Shown here piece after piece: positions 1-9,074 of a stretch of DNA of 51,102 bases. Under the pieces are notes generated by a model, which was not told the DNA's origin, searched no databases, and was given only the letters and a program-made list of their open reading frames with translations. Origin of the DNA: a virus; IMG/VR virus record IMGVR_UViG_3300017527_000265, positions 1-51,102 of that record. The stretch is one strand, 5' to 3'. A program made the position numbers and the translations under genes. Within the stretch, counting starts at the first letter, position 1. Each line of letters opens with the position of its first letter.

Positions 1-1401
1 GACACGGGGGGGCAGAGTAAGGAAATCAACAACCCTGTGTATCCTGAGTTCAAGAAGTGGTTGCCGGATTTTCTCATTAAACGAGATAATAGTGGCAAGA
101 AGATGGACATCACGATTCGAAAGCCTTCGATTACAATATTAGACCCGAACAACGGTCTTGTGTTTTTTGAAAAAGATTCGGGGTTAAAGATAGATTATGT
201 GGGAAATGATATTGTGGTGGAATTTGTTTCTTACAACCAGCAGACCCAGACTACCGCCGGGGTGCAAAGAGCGTCTATATGGTTGGACGAGCACGGGCCA
301 TTTGATTTTTTCGATGAGCAGCAGTCCAGAGGATTTGCCGACGACTCAGACACTATTCTTACCCTCACGCCTGCAATGGGGTTTGGTTGGGAGTATGATT
401 ACATCTTCGAAGAAGCCGACACCTTTATAAGAACTGAGGCTGTTGCGAATTATCTAAGTTCGATTTCTGGAAAATCAGTTGCTAAGGTTGAAAGAACCGA
501 TTCGCCAAAAGATATTGCGGTTTTACAGGCGGCAACTGACGACAACCCGACATTTTCAAAAGAAGTGGTCGATAAAAAGTACAGGGACCGTCCTGACCCT
601 GATGGGACGGTAATCCCTATGAGAAGGTACGGGATATTCAAACAAGCCTCTGGGCGGGTCTTTAAGGACATGAATTACAAAGTCCATGTCATAGACCCTA
701 AAAAGTACGATCTAACTGCCAAGTACCTGTCCACGTGTGTTTTAGGTCGAGCAATGGACTACCATGAGAGAACCCCTCATCATATTCTATGGGCGGCTAT
801 TTCTGCGAGTGACGAATGTTTTGTGTTTCGTCAGCTTGTGGCTTCTGTTGATAAATACGTGATTAAGAAATTATGTGCCACGATTTCCGATTTAAGTTCT
901 GACGATAAATTTTCTCTGAGTTTGGTTGACGCCCTGGCGAATAAGATTAATACAGAGACAGGTCGTACAACGATTGAAGAAATGAACAAGTATTTTCATC
1001 AATTGAAAAAAGAGGGCGGCACCGGGGGGTACTGGCAGGCGTGGAATACTAAAGGTGATGTTGGCAGGGACGAGATTAAAACTAGATTAGCGAACTCTTT
1101 AAAGGTCGGTCATCCTTTTAATAATTTTGTGGTGGAAGACGGGTTGAAGAAAAGATTACCGACTATCTGGTTCTTCAAAGATGTGGTCGAGGTTGCCCGT
1201 CACATTAAACACTGGCGCTTTGAGGAATGGAAGGATAATCGTCAATTAGTGGCAAAAGAGCGAAAAGAATCTTTTGAGCAAAAACATTCACATTTCTGCA
1301 TGTGTCTGGATGCTCTTTTTACAGATCGTCGCTTCAGATCAAGACGGGCGAAAAGGCCGAGCCAAAATGATGCGCCTTTTTATTTCAAGGGGACGGGTTG
1401 A
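1..1401 (+). CDS. terL: Terminase large subunit, 5'-truncated by window edge
   Basis: Motor subunit that hydrolyses ATP to pump DNA into the prohead and cuts the concatemer. The frame is open from base 1, so the GTG at 37 is internal and the gene starts outside the window; the Walker A region is missing. A Walker B-like motif (WLDEHG, nt 280-297) is followed by a coupling-motif-like LTLTPA. The C-terminal half carries an aspartate motif (RAMDYHER, near nt 750) consistent with the RNase H-like nuclease domain. The stop overlaps the next start (TGATG), and a portal gene follows, as expected of a packaging operon. The assignment rests on these motifs plus gene order. The very C-terminus (Arg/Lys-rich, from about nt 1300) looks less conserved. 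Confidence 0.85.
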   Translation, partial: DTGGQSKEINNPVYPEFKKWLPDFLIKRDNSGKKMDITIRKPSITILDPNNGLVFFEKDSGLKIDYVGNDIVVEFVSYNQQTQTTAGVQRASIWLDEHGPFDFFDEQQSRGFADDSDTILTLTPAMGFGWEYDYIFEEADTFIRTEAVANYLSSISGKSVAKVERTDSPKDIAVLQAATDDNPTFSKEVVDKKYRDRPDPDGTVIPMRRYGIFKQASGRVFKDMNYKVHVIDPKKYDLTAKYLSTCVLGRAMDYHERTPHHILWAAISASDECFVFRQLVASVDKYVIKKLCATISDLSSDDKFSLSLVDALANKINTETGRTTIEEMNKYFHQLKKEGGTGGYWQAWNTKGDVGRDEIKTRLANSLKVGHPFNNFVVEDGLKKRLPTIWFFKDVVEVARHIKHWRFEEWKDNRQLVAKERKESFEQKHSHFCMCLDALFTDRRFRSRRAKRPSQNDAPFYFKGTG

Positions 1402-1571
1402 TGCCGCTTTATCAATTTTTCTGTACTCCATGCTTTGAGTATTACGAGATCCAGATAGATTTAAAGACTAAGGAAAAGCTGGACAGGGGTAAAAAAAACC
1501 CAAATTGCCCAAAATGCGAAAAGGAACTAACTTATTTAATTGCACCACCTAAGACGATAAAGATAAATTAA
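1401..1571 (+). CDS. Small FmdB-like zinc-ribbon protein (56 aa)
   Basis: Begins inside the terminase stop codon and ends one base before the portal start, so it is translationally coupled to both. It opens with MPLYQFFCTPC, typical of the FmdB-type zinc ribbon, and has two Cys pairs, C8-C11 and C36-C39, that could bind one zinc ion. Proteins of this kind occur beside phage packaging genes, but their role is not settled. A packaging or DNA-binding accessory role is inference from position only. Confidence 0.7.
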   Translation: MPLYQFFCTPCFEYYEIQIDLKTKEKLDRGKKNPNCPKCEKELTYLIAPPKTIKIN

Positions 1572-3401
1572 ATGGAAGAACATAAATTCGACAAAAAAAT
1601 AGAGGATTGGGTCGGTAATATCGTAGTGACAAACGAATATTCCACGGCCAAGAGAAATTCCCAGGGTGCATTTGAGGATTTCGAGTCTTACGTGGATCTT
1701 TTCGATGCCGAGCGAAGCGAAAAAGACTACGATTGGATGAGTGATATATTCATCCCTGAATTTCCCACTCACATGCTTGTCCAGAGTGCCGAAGACGTTG
1801 CACAGTATTTTAGAACCAGAGATTTTGTCGAAACCTACGTTACTGATAAGTCCCCAAGAGCGATAAAAGCCGCAGAATCCGCAGAGGAACTGTTAAATAC
1901 CTCATTAAACCGCAGAGAACTGTATCATTACCAGAAATACGTCCGGGCGAAGACGATAAATAGGTTAGCCGGTGAGGTTTGGGCGCATTGCTGGTGGGAG
2001 CAGAAAGTTTCACGTGAAACAGTAGGAGAAGATGAGCAAGGAAAAAAGGTATATGACGAGAAAATCCTAAAGGATTACTTTAACTATGAGATTTTAGACC
2101 CCAGGAATGTTTTTATCGTTGATGGAACGTATTCTTACAGCGCCCAGCAGAAAAAAGCGGTTATAATACGATGTGAGAGAACGTATGAAGACCTTCTTGG
2201 AGAAAAAAAGTCTCATAAATATTTTAATCTGGACATTGTTAAGGATTTAAAACGAACAGGTGAGACTGAAACCAAGACCGAAATTGAAGATGAGAACAAA
2301 CAACGACCTGGAAACAAGATAGACGAGCCGTTTGACAAACTTATAAGGTATGGTCTTTTCTGGTTTAAAGGAACTGAGCCGGGATTAGACGAAAACGGAA
2401 ATGTTTTAGAAGATGCTGTCTTAAAAGAAGCGGTTTTAACCTTTATCAAGTCCGGTTCAGATACCGTTCTTATAGGATTTCGAGCACAGCCTTACAAGGA
2501 CGCCAACGGAAACGCCTATAAACCTCTTATCCGAGGATTGTGCTACGTTCATCCGACAAGAGACTCAGGGGTGGGAGATGCCAAGTACTCAAGTGAGCTT
2601 CAAATTGCGATAAACGACACCTTTAATTTAAATAATGACCGGACACGGTTAGCGACCATGCCGACTATGAAGGGCAAAAAATACGTCACTGAAGACGCTG
2701 ACGAGATTTATTTTGAACCCGGTCATGTAATGGACTTGGAAGACCCAAATGATTTAGTGGAGTTTCAAATCTCAGACAACATCCAAGGCGGTCTTGCCCA
2801 ATTAGGAATTTTAACCGAGAAAATGCGTGAAGCAAGCTCTACCTATCCCCCCCAGATGGGAAATGTCCCTGAAGTTGCGTCAACAACCGCTACGGCCATA
2901 GCGTCTGCTACTTCAGGGTCTTCCCGTCGATCTAACATGCAGTCGATGACATTTGAAAACACCTTCTTAGCCGAATTATACTGGATGGATCTTCAGATGA
3001 CATGGCAGTTTGCCAAACCTGAAACCGGCTTTAAATTAATGGGCGCAAAAGTCTATGATTTCGAACCGAACTTTGAGTATTATTTCAGACCTTTATCGCA
3101 ATCAATTGAAACCGATCAGGCCAAACAGGCGAAGATTCAAAAATGGCAGGGCATACTTCAAGTTGTGGTTCAACTACAACATCCTGACACGGTGAAGATG
3201 GTTAATTATATCTTAAAACAAATCGCAACTTTAATGGGCGATGAGTTTGAGAGTTTTGCCGATAAATTATTAGATGAAGGCCAGCCCATAGAGTCGGGTG
3301 GAAATCAGGCACCGCAAGCCGGTGGGCCTCCGGTTAGTAACCAAAATGTAATTGAGATGAGTTCGCCTGAAATCTCATCAAGAGAATCTGCAAATGGATA
3401 A
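1572..3401 (+). CDS. Portal protein (609 aa)
   Basis: Dodecameric ring at the capsid vertex through which DNA enters and leaves. Evidence is position straight after the terminase, length (about 600 aa is usual for P22-type portals), and portal-like sequence: an acidic N-terminal helical region, a DPRNVF motif near residue 177, and a long helical segment near residues 400-470 rich in Ser, Thr and Ala (ASATSGSSRRSNMQ). The C-terminal tail is Gln, Gly and Pro rich and likely disordered. The start codon abuts the previous stop, suggesting coupled translation rather than an independent ribosome site. The next gene overlaps its end by 8 bases. Confidence 0.8.
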   Translation: MEEHKFDKKIEDWVGNIVVTNEYSTAKRNSQGAFEDFESYVDLFDAERSEKDYDWMSDIFIPEFPTHMLVQSAEDVAQYFRTRDFVETYVTDKSPRAIKAAESAEELLNTSLNRRELYHYQKYVRAKTINRLAGEVWAHCWWEQKVSRETVGEDEQGKKVYDEKILKDYFNYEILDPRNVFIVDGTYSYSAQQKKAVIIRCERTYEDLLGEKKSHKYFNLDIVKDLKRTGETETKTEIEDENKQRPGNKIDEPFDKLIRYGLFWFKGTEPGLDENGNVLEDAVLKEAVLTFIKSGSDTVLIGFRAQPYKDANGNAYKPLIRGLCYVHPTRDSGVGDAKYSSELQIAINDTFNLNNDRTRLATMPTMKGKKYVTEDADEIYFEPGHVMDLEDPNDLVEFQISDNIQGGLAQLGILTEKMREASSTYPPQMGNVPEVASTTATAIASATSGSSRRSNMQSMTFENTFLAELYWMDLQMTWQFAKPETGFKLMGAKVYDFEPNFEYYFRPLSQSIETDQAKQAKIQKWQGILQVVVQLQHPDTVKMVNYILKQIATLMGDEFESFADKLLDEGQPIESGGNQAPQAGGPPVSNQNVIEMSSPEISSRESANG

Positions 3402-3696
3402 TTTTGACTTAGCTGATCTTGAATCTTACGTTGCTCGTCATGGGTCGAGAAACGCTGCCAGGGTAATGTCGATGTTGGGTAAGAAATTACCCTTTGTCGA
3501 AGCGATAAAATCTGAAATCGGTCAGGAATTACTAAAAGATGCCATCGCTAAATTAGAAATTTTGCTTGAAAAAGGATTTGAAAACACCGCAACTGATGAT
3601 GAGAAAGCGGAATACAGAGTTTTAAAATCAATTGTCGAAACATGGTCTAAGCGCATTGCGCTTTACACTAAAGGAGTGAATAAACTAAAATCATAG
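3394..3696 (+). CDS. Hypothetical helical protein (100 aa) after portal
   Basis: Starts 8 bases inside the portal gene, so it is coupled to it. The sequence is almost entirely predicted helix (LKDAIAKLEILLEKGF, then a charged Glu/Lys stretch) with no cysteines or membrane segments. I do not recognise a family. It is the last gene before a strong hairpin-terminator pair, so it closes the terminase-portal transcription block. Confidence 0.6.
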   Translation: MDNFDLADLESYVARHGSRNAARVMSMLGKKLPFVEAIKSEIGQELLKDAIAKLEILLEKGFENTATDDEKAEYRVLKSIVETWSKRIALYTKGVNKLKS

Positions 3697-3737
3697 GGCT
3701 ACCTTCCCGGCCAGGAAGGGACCGTCATTGGGACATT

Positions 3738-3781
3738 AAAAGAGCCATGCAGGGCTGCATACCTGTATTGGCTCTTTTTTT
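3738..3781 (+). terminator. Strong intrinsic terminator between portal and scaffold genes
   Basis: A long inverted repeat: AAAAGAGCCA at 3738-3747 pairs with TGGCTCTTTT at 3769-3778, and the stem continues inward (ATGCAGG with CCTGTAT, one G-T pair, one bulged base). The 3' arm runs into a T tract to 3781. A second, smaller hairpin (CCTTCC/GGAAGG, 3702-3719) lies just after the stop of the preceding gene. The whole 108-bp gap between genes is used by these two structures. Confidence 0.85.
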
Positions 3782-3804
3782 GTTGCCCCAACGAAAGGAA
3801 AATC

Positions 3805-4575
3805 ATGCCAGAAGAAAAAGTCAGCCACGACGATCTGGACGCTGCCATTGAGGAAGCCGCCCCAGAGGTTGCCGCTGCGGAAGAATCTGAAGAAAAACCT
3901 GCCGCTGCGGAAGTAGCCACAGAAGAAGTCGAAGAAAAACCCGCCTTTGTTCCCGCCGAGCCGGATGACAATGACGAACGCTCGATGCTCGGAAGAAAGG
4001 TCAAGGCTATCGGAGATCAGCTAGACACTTTCTCAAGTCAGTTAGCCCCGCTTCTAGCCAGGTTGGAAAATCCGGTAGAAGGTGAGGAAGAAGACGACAT
4101 TGTTACAACGAAAGCCGATGTGATTAAGGTCTTACGGGCTGAAAATGAACAGGTAACTGCGAAAAAAGCTGTCTACGCAAAAAATGTTGAGTCTGCTCTT
4201 ATTGATATGGGTTTAGCCGAAGGATTGGACGAAGCCACTCATATCGCAGTTTTTAAAGACGCACAAGCTAACTGGAACGGGCGCACGGGCGATGCTGCCA
4301 TAGATGCGGAGCTAAATTTCAAGGACGCTTTAATAAGACACAATCGTAAGGAAATGAAAAAAGCGTCCCAACCTGTGAACCCCTTGGATAAAAATAAGGA
4401 CAAGGAAGAAGCTCTTGGTGGTGGAGCCGAGACAAAGGTTAAACCTAAGAAAGTGGCGGTTCCTGAAATGGACGATTACGCCAAAGAGTTTGTGGCAAAA
4501 ACAGGTATGACACCCGAAAGCGTTGCCGAAGCATTAACAGGTGACGCACCAACATATTTACTTGGTAAAGGATAA
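3805..4575 (+). CDS. Putative scaffolding protein (256 aa)
   Basis: Scaffolding proteins guide capsid assembly and leave or are degraded. This protein sits between portal and capsid genes and has the expected composition: a very acidic Glu/Ala-rich N-terminus (residues 1-60), a charged helical middle (DQLDTFSSQLAPLLARLEN) and a basic Lys-rich stretch near residue 215. It has no cysteines, membrane segment or protease motif. AAAGGAAAATC precedes the ATG. The gene follows the terminator directly, so it needs read-through or an unseen promoter. The function is inferred from position and composition; I see no diagnostic motif. Confidence 0.6.
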   Translation: MPEEKVSHDDLDAAIEEAAPEVAAAEESEEKPAAAEVATEEVEEKPAFVPAEPDDNDERSMLGRKVKAIGDQLDTFSSQLAPLLARLENPVEGEEEDDIVTTKADVIKVLRAENEQVTAKKAVYAKNVESALIDMGLAEGLDEATHIAVFKDAQANWNGRTGDAAIDAELNFKDALIRHNRKEMKKASQPVNPLDKNKDKEEALGGGAETKVKPKKVAVPEMDDYAKEFVAKTGMTPESVAEALTGDAPTYLLGKG

Positions 4576-5003
4576 TGAGTCGATTCCGTCACAGGGTAAG
4601 AAAAACCAGGATTGCAAAGCAATCGCGCACTATTCCCGTCAGGGGCCATAAAGATTACGGTAATGGCGAAGATGACGGCAAATACTGGCGATGCTGGAAT
4701 TGCGGGTTCATCTGTGACGTTGAACGCGACGAGTTGGGCGATTCAGAGAGTACGGATGGCGTTTCGCACACCATCTATGACGCCCTTTATACAGGTGGCG
4801 AGGATATGAACGAAACAGACGCGATGATACACGGTGATAACAATGGTATCGCCCTGCTAACAATGGCCTCTGCCCGTTCGGGTCACGTGCTTCTTGAAAA
4901 TGACGCAGCCGGAGAACCGATGGGAGTTAGAATTAACTGGACACCTGATGTGACAAGCGGATGCCCCTTTTGCGGGACGAAAAATTGGAGGGGCGATTAT
5001 TAA
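4575..5003 (+). CDS. Zinc-ribbon protein in head module (142 aa)
   Basis: Starts in a TAATG overlap with the scaffold gene. A basic Arg/Lys N-terminus leads into CWNCG (C40, C43), and a second pair, CPFCG (C130, C133), lies at the C-terminus; together they could close one zinc site around a middle domain of about 85 residues. No catalytic motif is visible. A structural or DNA-contacting role in head assembly is possible but only inferred from position. Confidence 0.65.
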   Translation: MSRFRHRVRKTRIAKQSRTIPVRGHKDYGNGEDDGKYWRCWNCGFICDVERDELGDSESTDGVSHTIYDALYTGGEDMNETDAMIHGDNNGIALLTMASARSGHVLLENDAAGEPMGVRINWTPDVTSGCPFCGTKNWRGDY

Positions 5004-5028
5004 ACAGTTAATTAAATAGGAGGCTATT

Positions 5029-5898
5029 ATGTCGAGATCAGCCATAGGAGGGATTACCATTGTTGATCGTGGTAATGCTCCCCCGCCTCAATGGGTTCCC
5101 GTAGCGCCTGCCCAGACGATCTATAACGGTTGTATCGTCGGGGGTATGCGTGTTGACGCGGGATATTCAGAGGGTGTGGAGATTATGCTTGAAGCAGATG
5201 GGGTAGCTGATGTTACCAACTTGGACACCCCATATGGGGTTGTTGTGGGTAACAACAACTACACCGCAGCATATAATTCCACATATAAATGCGAATACAT
5301 TACAGCAGCGGCAGCAGCCGGTCCCCATACCAACACCACCGACTTTCGAAATGTTGAAGGTCCGTGGAGCAAGGGGGATTCGGGCAGTCGGGCGTTTGTG
5401 AAAATTGAGAGGATTTTTCCTCACACGGTTTTACGAGCGCCGTTGTTTAATGATGCAGTCGGAACTGCACCGACTGAACTAACTGTTTCCACCGGCAGCG
5501 CAAGTGGGCTTGGCTGCACCACGGATTCAACCGATGTGGCAGGTGTTGCAGACCTTGGGACGATTTATTACAGGGCAGGAGCCAACGCCGGTGTTTATCG
5601 TGTGACTGACGATTCAAGTGCGACTGTTCACACCCACGATGTTGCGACACCTTATGACATCGCAGTGGGTGATACAGCGGTAAAAGTCCCGTTACGTCCG
5701 TTCGGCATGTGTTTTTGTCGGTTTGGAACCGACGATGCCTATAACGGTTACATCAACGTAGCGGCTACGGCGGCAAGTAATTACGCTGTTATCTGGGTTT
5801 TACGCCTGGATTTAAGTGAAGCTGGCAACGAATACTGCGACTTCACTTTTGACGGTGTGATGTTTAACAGCATCGTGCGTCAAAACACGACAGCATAA
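5029..5898 (+). CDS. Putative capsid decoration/structural protein (289 aa)
   Basis: Preceded by a good ribosome site (AGGAGG, 6-base spacing). The sequence is beta-rich with many Gly, Ala, Thr and Asp residues, no membrane segment and no enzyme motif. It lies immediately before the major capsid gene and is separated from it by only 12 bases, the place where many phages encode head decoration proteins. That role is inference. It shows no obvious repeat. Confidence 0.55.
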   Translation: MSRSAIGGITIVDRGNAPPPQWVPVAPAQTIYNGCIVGGMRVDAGYSEGVEIMLEADGVADVTNLDTPYGVVVGNNNYTAAYNSTYKCEYITAAAAAGPHTNTTDFRNVEGPWSKGDSGSRAFVKIERIFPHTVLRAPLFNDAVGTAPTELTVSTGSASGLGCTTDSTDVAGVADLGTIYYRAGANAGVYRVTDDSSATVHTHDVATPYDIAVGDTAVKVPLRPFGMCFCRFGTDDAYNGYINVAATAASNYAVIWVLRLDLSEAGNEYCDFTFDGVMFNSIVRQNTTA

Positions 5899-5910
5899 AG
5901 GAGGTAGATT

Positions 5911-6834
5911 ATGGGTAGCCCATTAGATAGTGCGCAATTCGTAAGGCTGCTTGACAAGCGCCTCCGCGAAGTTGCCGAGGATAAATACTCACAACTTCCC
6001 ACCATGATTCCGAAGTTTTTTAACATTATGAGTTCGGAATCGGCCTGGGAAGAATTTTACGCAGTTGGCGGGGTTGGTGACATCCCTGAGTTCAACGGCA
6101 AGCTGACTTATTTGCCAATCATTCCCGGTTGGCACAAAAAAGTCGAGCACAAGGAATTTGCCGCTGGACTCGTAGCCGAGCGTAAGCTCATTGATGACAA
6201 AAAATACGGTGTTTTGGACAACCGGGCTGAAAAGCTGATGGTTGCCGCCCGTAGAACCCAGGAGAAACAGGCGGTTCGTGCGTTCGCATATTGCGACTCG
6301 GTTGCATTTGATTACCAGACAAGCGAGGAAGGCGTGGCTTTAGTTTCGTCTTCGCACACCACCAAATCGTCTGTGTCCACTACATCCGGCTTTGACAACT
6401 CAGGTACGGCTGCGTTGTCAAAAACCTCAGTGGCGTCTACCAGAATTGCCATGAGGGGCTTTAAAAACGATGACGGTGAGAGAATCGAAGTTGGTGATGA
6501 TCTCGCCCTTGTCGTCCCTGATAACCTTGCAGACACGGCAATGGAGATCGTCGGGACTCAAAAGAGCCTGGACACCGCAGAGGGTAACATCAACCCGCAG
6601 TATGGAAGATATGAGGTTATTCCGTATCTGAGATTAGACGACTACGACACCAATAATTGGGGAATGGTCTGGAAGTCTCAGATGAAAGAAGACCTTGCGT
6701 GGTGGAACCGGATTAACCCGGAAACCAAAAACACGGTGGACTTTGAAACCTACCAGTTGAAACAGGCCGTGTATTTCCGCAATTCGTATATGTGGAAAGA
6801 TTGGAGATGGATCTACTGGAACTTAGTATCCTGA
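5911..6834 (+). CDS. Major capsid protein, Mu gpT-like HK97 fold (307 aa)
   Basis: Forms the icosahedral shell. Length near 300 aa and the C-terminal half (YEVIPYLRLDDYD, then WWNRINPETKNTVDF near residues 230-290) resemble the Mu gpT/HK97-fold head protein family. The N-terminal segment is helical and charged, compatible with an N-arm, and no long delta domain is evident, consistent with a separate scaffold gene upstream. An ideal ribosome site (AAAGGAGG) precedes the ATG, as expected for the most abundant virion protein. A perfect GC hairpin follows the gene. Confidence 0.8.
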   Translation: MGSPLDSAQFVRLLDKRLREVAEDKYSQLPTMIPKFFNIMSSESAWEEFYAVGGVGDIPEFNGKLTYLPIIPGWHKKVEHKEFAAGLVAERKLIDDKKYGVLDNRAEKLMVAARRTQEKQAVRAFAYCDSVAFDYQTSEEGVALVSSSHTTKSSVSTTSGFDNSGTAALSKTSVASTRIAMRGFKNDDGERIEVGDDLALVVPDNLADTAMEIVGTQKSLDTAEGNINPQYGRYEVIPYLRLDDYDTNNWGMVWKSQMKEDLAWWNRINPETKNTVDFETYQLKQAVYFRNSYMWKDWRWIYWNLVS

Positions 6835-6874
6835 ATAATATCAGGTACTTAAACAATGTTTAACCTTAAACCTC

Positions 6875-6903
6875 ACGGGGGGGAATGTCAGAAGCCCCCC
6901 CGT
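6875..6903 (+). promoter_or_regulatory. 9-bp perfect GC hairpin after capsid gene
   Basis: ACGGGGGGG at 6875-6883 pairs exactly with CCCCCCCGT at 6895-6903 around an 11-base loop. No T tract follows, so it is not a standard intrinsic terminator. A 3' mRNA-stabilising or attenuating structure that keeps capsid mRNA above its neighbours is the simplest reading, but this is inference. Confidence 0.7.
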
Positions 6904-6925
6904 ATCCTAAATAGGAGAATGACAC

Positions 6926-7828
6926 ATGGCAGTAAAAGGAGCATATAAAATTAACGGTATCCCCATGCAAGGGGATGAAATGACGACAGGAGAGATTTAT
7001 TTCGTTGATAGCGTTACGGGCCTGTCTGGTAATACCGGCGAAGACCCGAAGCATCCGTTGGCAACAATCGACCAGGCAATTAACAAGTGTACGGCCAACA
7101 AGGGTGATAAGATTTATTGTATGCCGAATCACGCTGAGACTTTAGGTGACAACGCAACTTCTTTGGTGCCTGACATCGCCGGTATTTCCATCATCAGCCT
7201 TGGTCATGGCGCAGACGCCGCAGAGTTGACGTTTTCTGGTACTTCCAGTTCAATCAACGTCCAGGCCGCGAATATCACATTTAAAGGTATCCGTTTTATC
7301 GCCGGGGTTTCCGCTGTGGCAGTCGGCCTTGATGTGAGTGCGGATCATTGCAAAATCAAAGACTGTACGTTTGATTTTAGTTCTACTGGATACGATTTTG
7401 TAATTCATATCAATGTCGATGCGGTGGATTACTGTCACATACATAACAATCGTTTGATCGCTCAAAACGCAACTGCCGGGTCAAATGATGGGGTTCGTCT
7501 TGATGACACCCATCACACAGAGATCATCGGGAATTACATTTCAGGTGATTTTGCCCGTGCTGCAATCATCGGAGAGGGTGCTGCGGGAGTGAGCTTGATG
7601 ATCAAGAAGAACTACATCTACAATGACGACGCAGCAGCGGCCTCAAATGGAATTGACTTGAACGTGGCGTTTACTGGTATGATTGCAGACAACACGATTT
7701 TCAGTCTTTACAACACTGCTTGTGCTGCAATTATTGATCCGGGGTCATGTGGGATGAGCCAGAATTACATCTCCAATGCCATTGACCAGTACACGATTGC
7801 AACCGCAGTTGGAGCAGCTTCAACCTAA
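6926..7828 (+). CDS. Parallel beta-helix structural protein (300 aa)
   Basis: From residue 60 on it shows repeated short strands with N-rich turns (ITFKGIRF, HCKIKDCTF, YCHIHNNRL, HTEIIGNYI, LMIKKNYIYN), the signature of a right-handed pectate-lyase-type beta-helix. The N-terminal GEIYFVDSVTG and HPLATIDQAIN resemble the start of other phage beta-helix proteins. It has no signal peptide, unlike the later beta-helix protein at 35256. Position after the capsid gene suggests a head fibre or decoration rather than the tailspike. Ribosome site AGGAG at 6913-6917. Confidence 0.65.
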   Translation: MAVKGAYKINGIPMQGDEMTTGEIYFVDSVTGLSGNTGEDPKHPLATIDQAINKCTANKGDKIYCMPNHAETLGDNATSLVPDIAGISIISLGHGADAAELTFSGTSSSINVQAANITFKGIRFIAGVSAVAVGLDVSADHCKIKDCTFDFSSTGYDFVIHINVDAVDYCHIHNNRLIAQNATAGSNDGVRLDDTHHTEIIGNYISGDFARAAIIGEGAAGVSLMIKKNYIYNDDAAAASNGIDLNVAFTGMIADNTIFSLYNTACAAIIDPGSCGMSQNYISNAIDQYTIATAVGAAST

Positions 7829-8445
7829 TGAAACTGTATATTGGAGTTTGTAACAGTCAGGAGTTTGTACCGGCAGATTTTTTCTGGAGCTGGGAGAACA
7901 TGGTCAAGCCGTATGATTATGTCATGGTGCGGTTTGACCATTCTGACGATGTGATTAGAAACAACCAGATGATTAACCGGTTTTTAAAAAGCGGCTGCGA
8001 TATTTTAGTCAAAATGGATATAGATCAGGTATATCCACCGCATTATCTTGAATTTTTAGTGCCTCACGTTGAAAAGTACAAGGTAATAGGCCCGAAGATC
8101 CATAATAAATGGCGTAGCCGTGGGTATGTGCCGCTTTTATTCGATACAAACGATTTTCCGTACATGGCGACTGCAAATCTCACATTAAGCGGTATTTCAG
8201 AAGTGGCGTATCCTCATACGAATCTTTTTTACGCAAGAGAGGTTTTGGAAAAAGTGGCCCCCCCGTGGTACGAGGCGCACCATGACGAAAAGGGGCTTAA
8301 AAGAACCGCAGATGTTGATTGCACGTTTTTAGATAAGGTCAAGGATCAGGGGTATAAGCTGTATATCGACACGACAGTTGAAGTGGCGCATTTGGTAATG
8401 GAAGGTGTGGACACCAAGTTACACAACCGCTGGCACAGGTTATGA
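7828..8445 (+). CDS. Glycosyltransferase-like (GT-A) protein 1 (205 aa)
   Basis: Starts in the stop codon of the beta-helix gene (TAATG). It has a nucleotide-sugar-transferase outline: an N-terminal strand YIGVCNSQEFVP, an RNNQMINRF helix and a DxD-type motif in KMDIDQ (D64-D66) expected to bind metal and nucleotide-sugar, followed by YKVIGP. At about 205 aa it is a minimal GT-A catalytic domain without a membrane anchor. The next gene is a clear paralogue. A likely role is sugar addition to a virion or host component; substrate unknown. Confidence 0.6.
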   Translation: MKLYIGVCNSQEFVPADFFWSWENMVKPYDYVMVRFDHSDDVIRNNQMINRFLKSGCDILVKMDIDQVYPPHYLEFLVPHVEKYKVIGPKIHNKWRSRGYVPLLFDTNDFPYMATANLTLSGISEVAYPHTNLFYAREVLEKVAPPWYEAHHDEKGLKRTADVDCTFLDKVKDQGYKLYIDTTVEVAHLVMEGVDTKLHNRWHRL

Positions 8446-9074
8446 CATACGATCCGAAACTTTTTATAGGGGTTTCAAACAGCCAGGAATTTGTACCTGC
8501 GAAGTTTCATTGGACTTGGGAAAAGATGTTAAAGCCGTATAAATTCAAGAAAGTACGGTTTACCCATTCGCATTGTTTTGTCAGAGAGAATCGCATGGTC
8601 GAGCAGTTTCTTGAAAGTAACTGCGATGTGTTTCTTAAAATGGACATAGATCAGAAATACCCCAAAAATTATCTTGAGGTTATGGTTCCGCTTGTCGAGA
8701 AATACAAGGTTATCGGCCCTCTTATTTACAGCAAGTGGAGAAGAAAGAAATATCACCCGTTGATGTTTAGCAAAACAAACGGACCCCAGACGGGAACGCC
8801 TATACACGGAGCAATTGGTATTGTTGAAGTTCCCTATGCACACACTAACTTATTTATAGCAAGGGAAGTTCTTGAAAAAATAGAGCCGCCCTGGTTTATG
8901 TCCGACTTTAACAAGGATGGGACCGCACAAACAAATAGTACGGATGCCGAGTTTAACGACAAGATCAAAGAGGTTGGGTATCCGATTTTTATAAATATGG
9001 ACGTACAGGCGAAACACTTGGTTTTAGAATTTATAGACACGGAGATGCACAATCGCTGGAACAAAAAAATATGA
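8442..9074 (+). CDS. Glycosyltransferase-like (GT-A) protein 2 (210 aa), tandem paralogue
   Basis: Overlaps the previous stop by 4 bases (ATGA). It aligns along its whole length with the preceding protein: NSQEFVPA near the start, KMDIDQ (DxD at 68-70), VEKYKVIGP and an equivalent ending LHNRW/MHNRW. The pair arose by tandem duplication and has diverged enough to suggest different substrates. The stop TGA at 9072-9074 lies in ATATGAG, beside the uncertain start of the next gene. Confidence 0.6.
   Translation: MTYDPKLFIGVSNSQEFVPAKFHWTWEKMLKPYKFKKVRFTHSHCFVRENRMVEQFLESNCDVFLKMDIDQKYPKNYLEVMVPLVEKYKVIGPLIYSKWRRKKYHPLMFSKTNGPQTGTPIHGAIGIVEVPYAHTNLFIAREVLEKIEPPWFMSDFNKDGTAQTNSTDAEFNDKIKEVGYPIFINMDVQAKHLVLEFIDTEMHNRWNKKI

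Noticed and set aside
450-671. Reverse-strand open frame opposite the terminase
   Set aside because: Shadow of the terminase coding frame; no ribosome site and no recognisable protein features.
9060-9074. Programmed +1 frameshift joining the glycosyltransferase to the methyltransferase at the A run
   Set aside because: The glycosyltransferase ends at the same place as its paralogue (NRW motif then a few residues), so a fusion is unnecessary; a lost base near the ATG explains the frame better.
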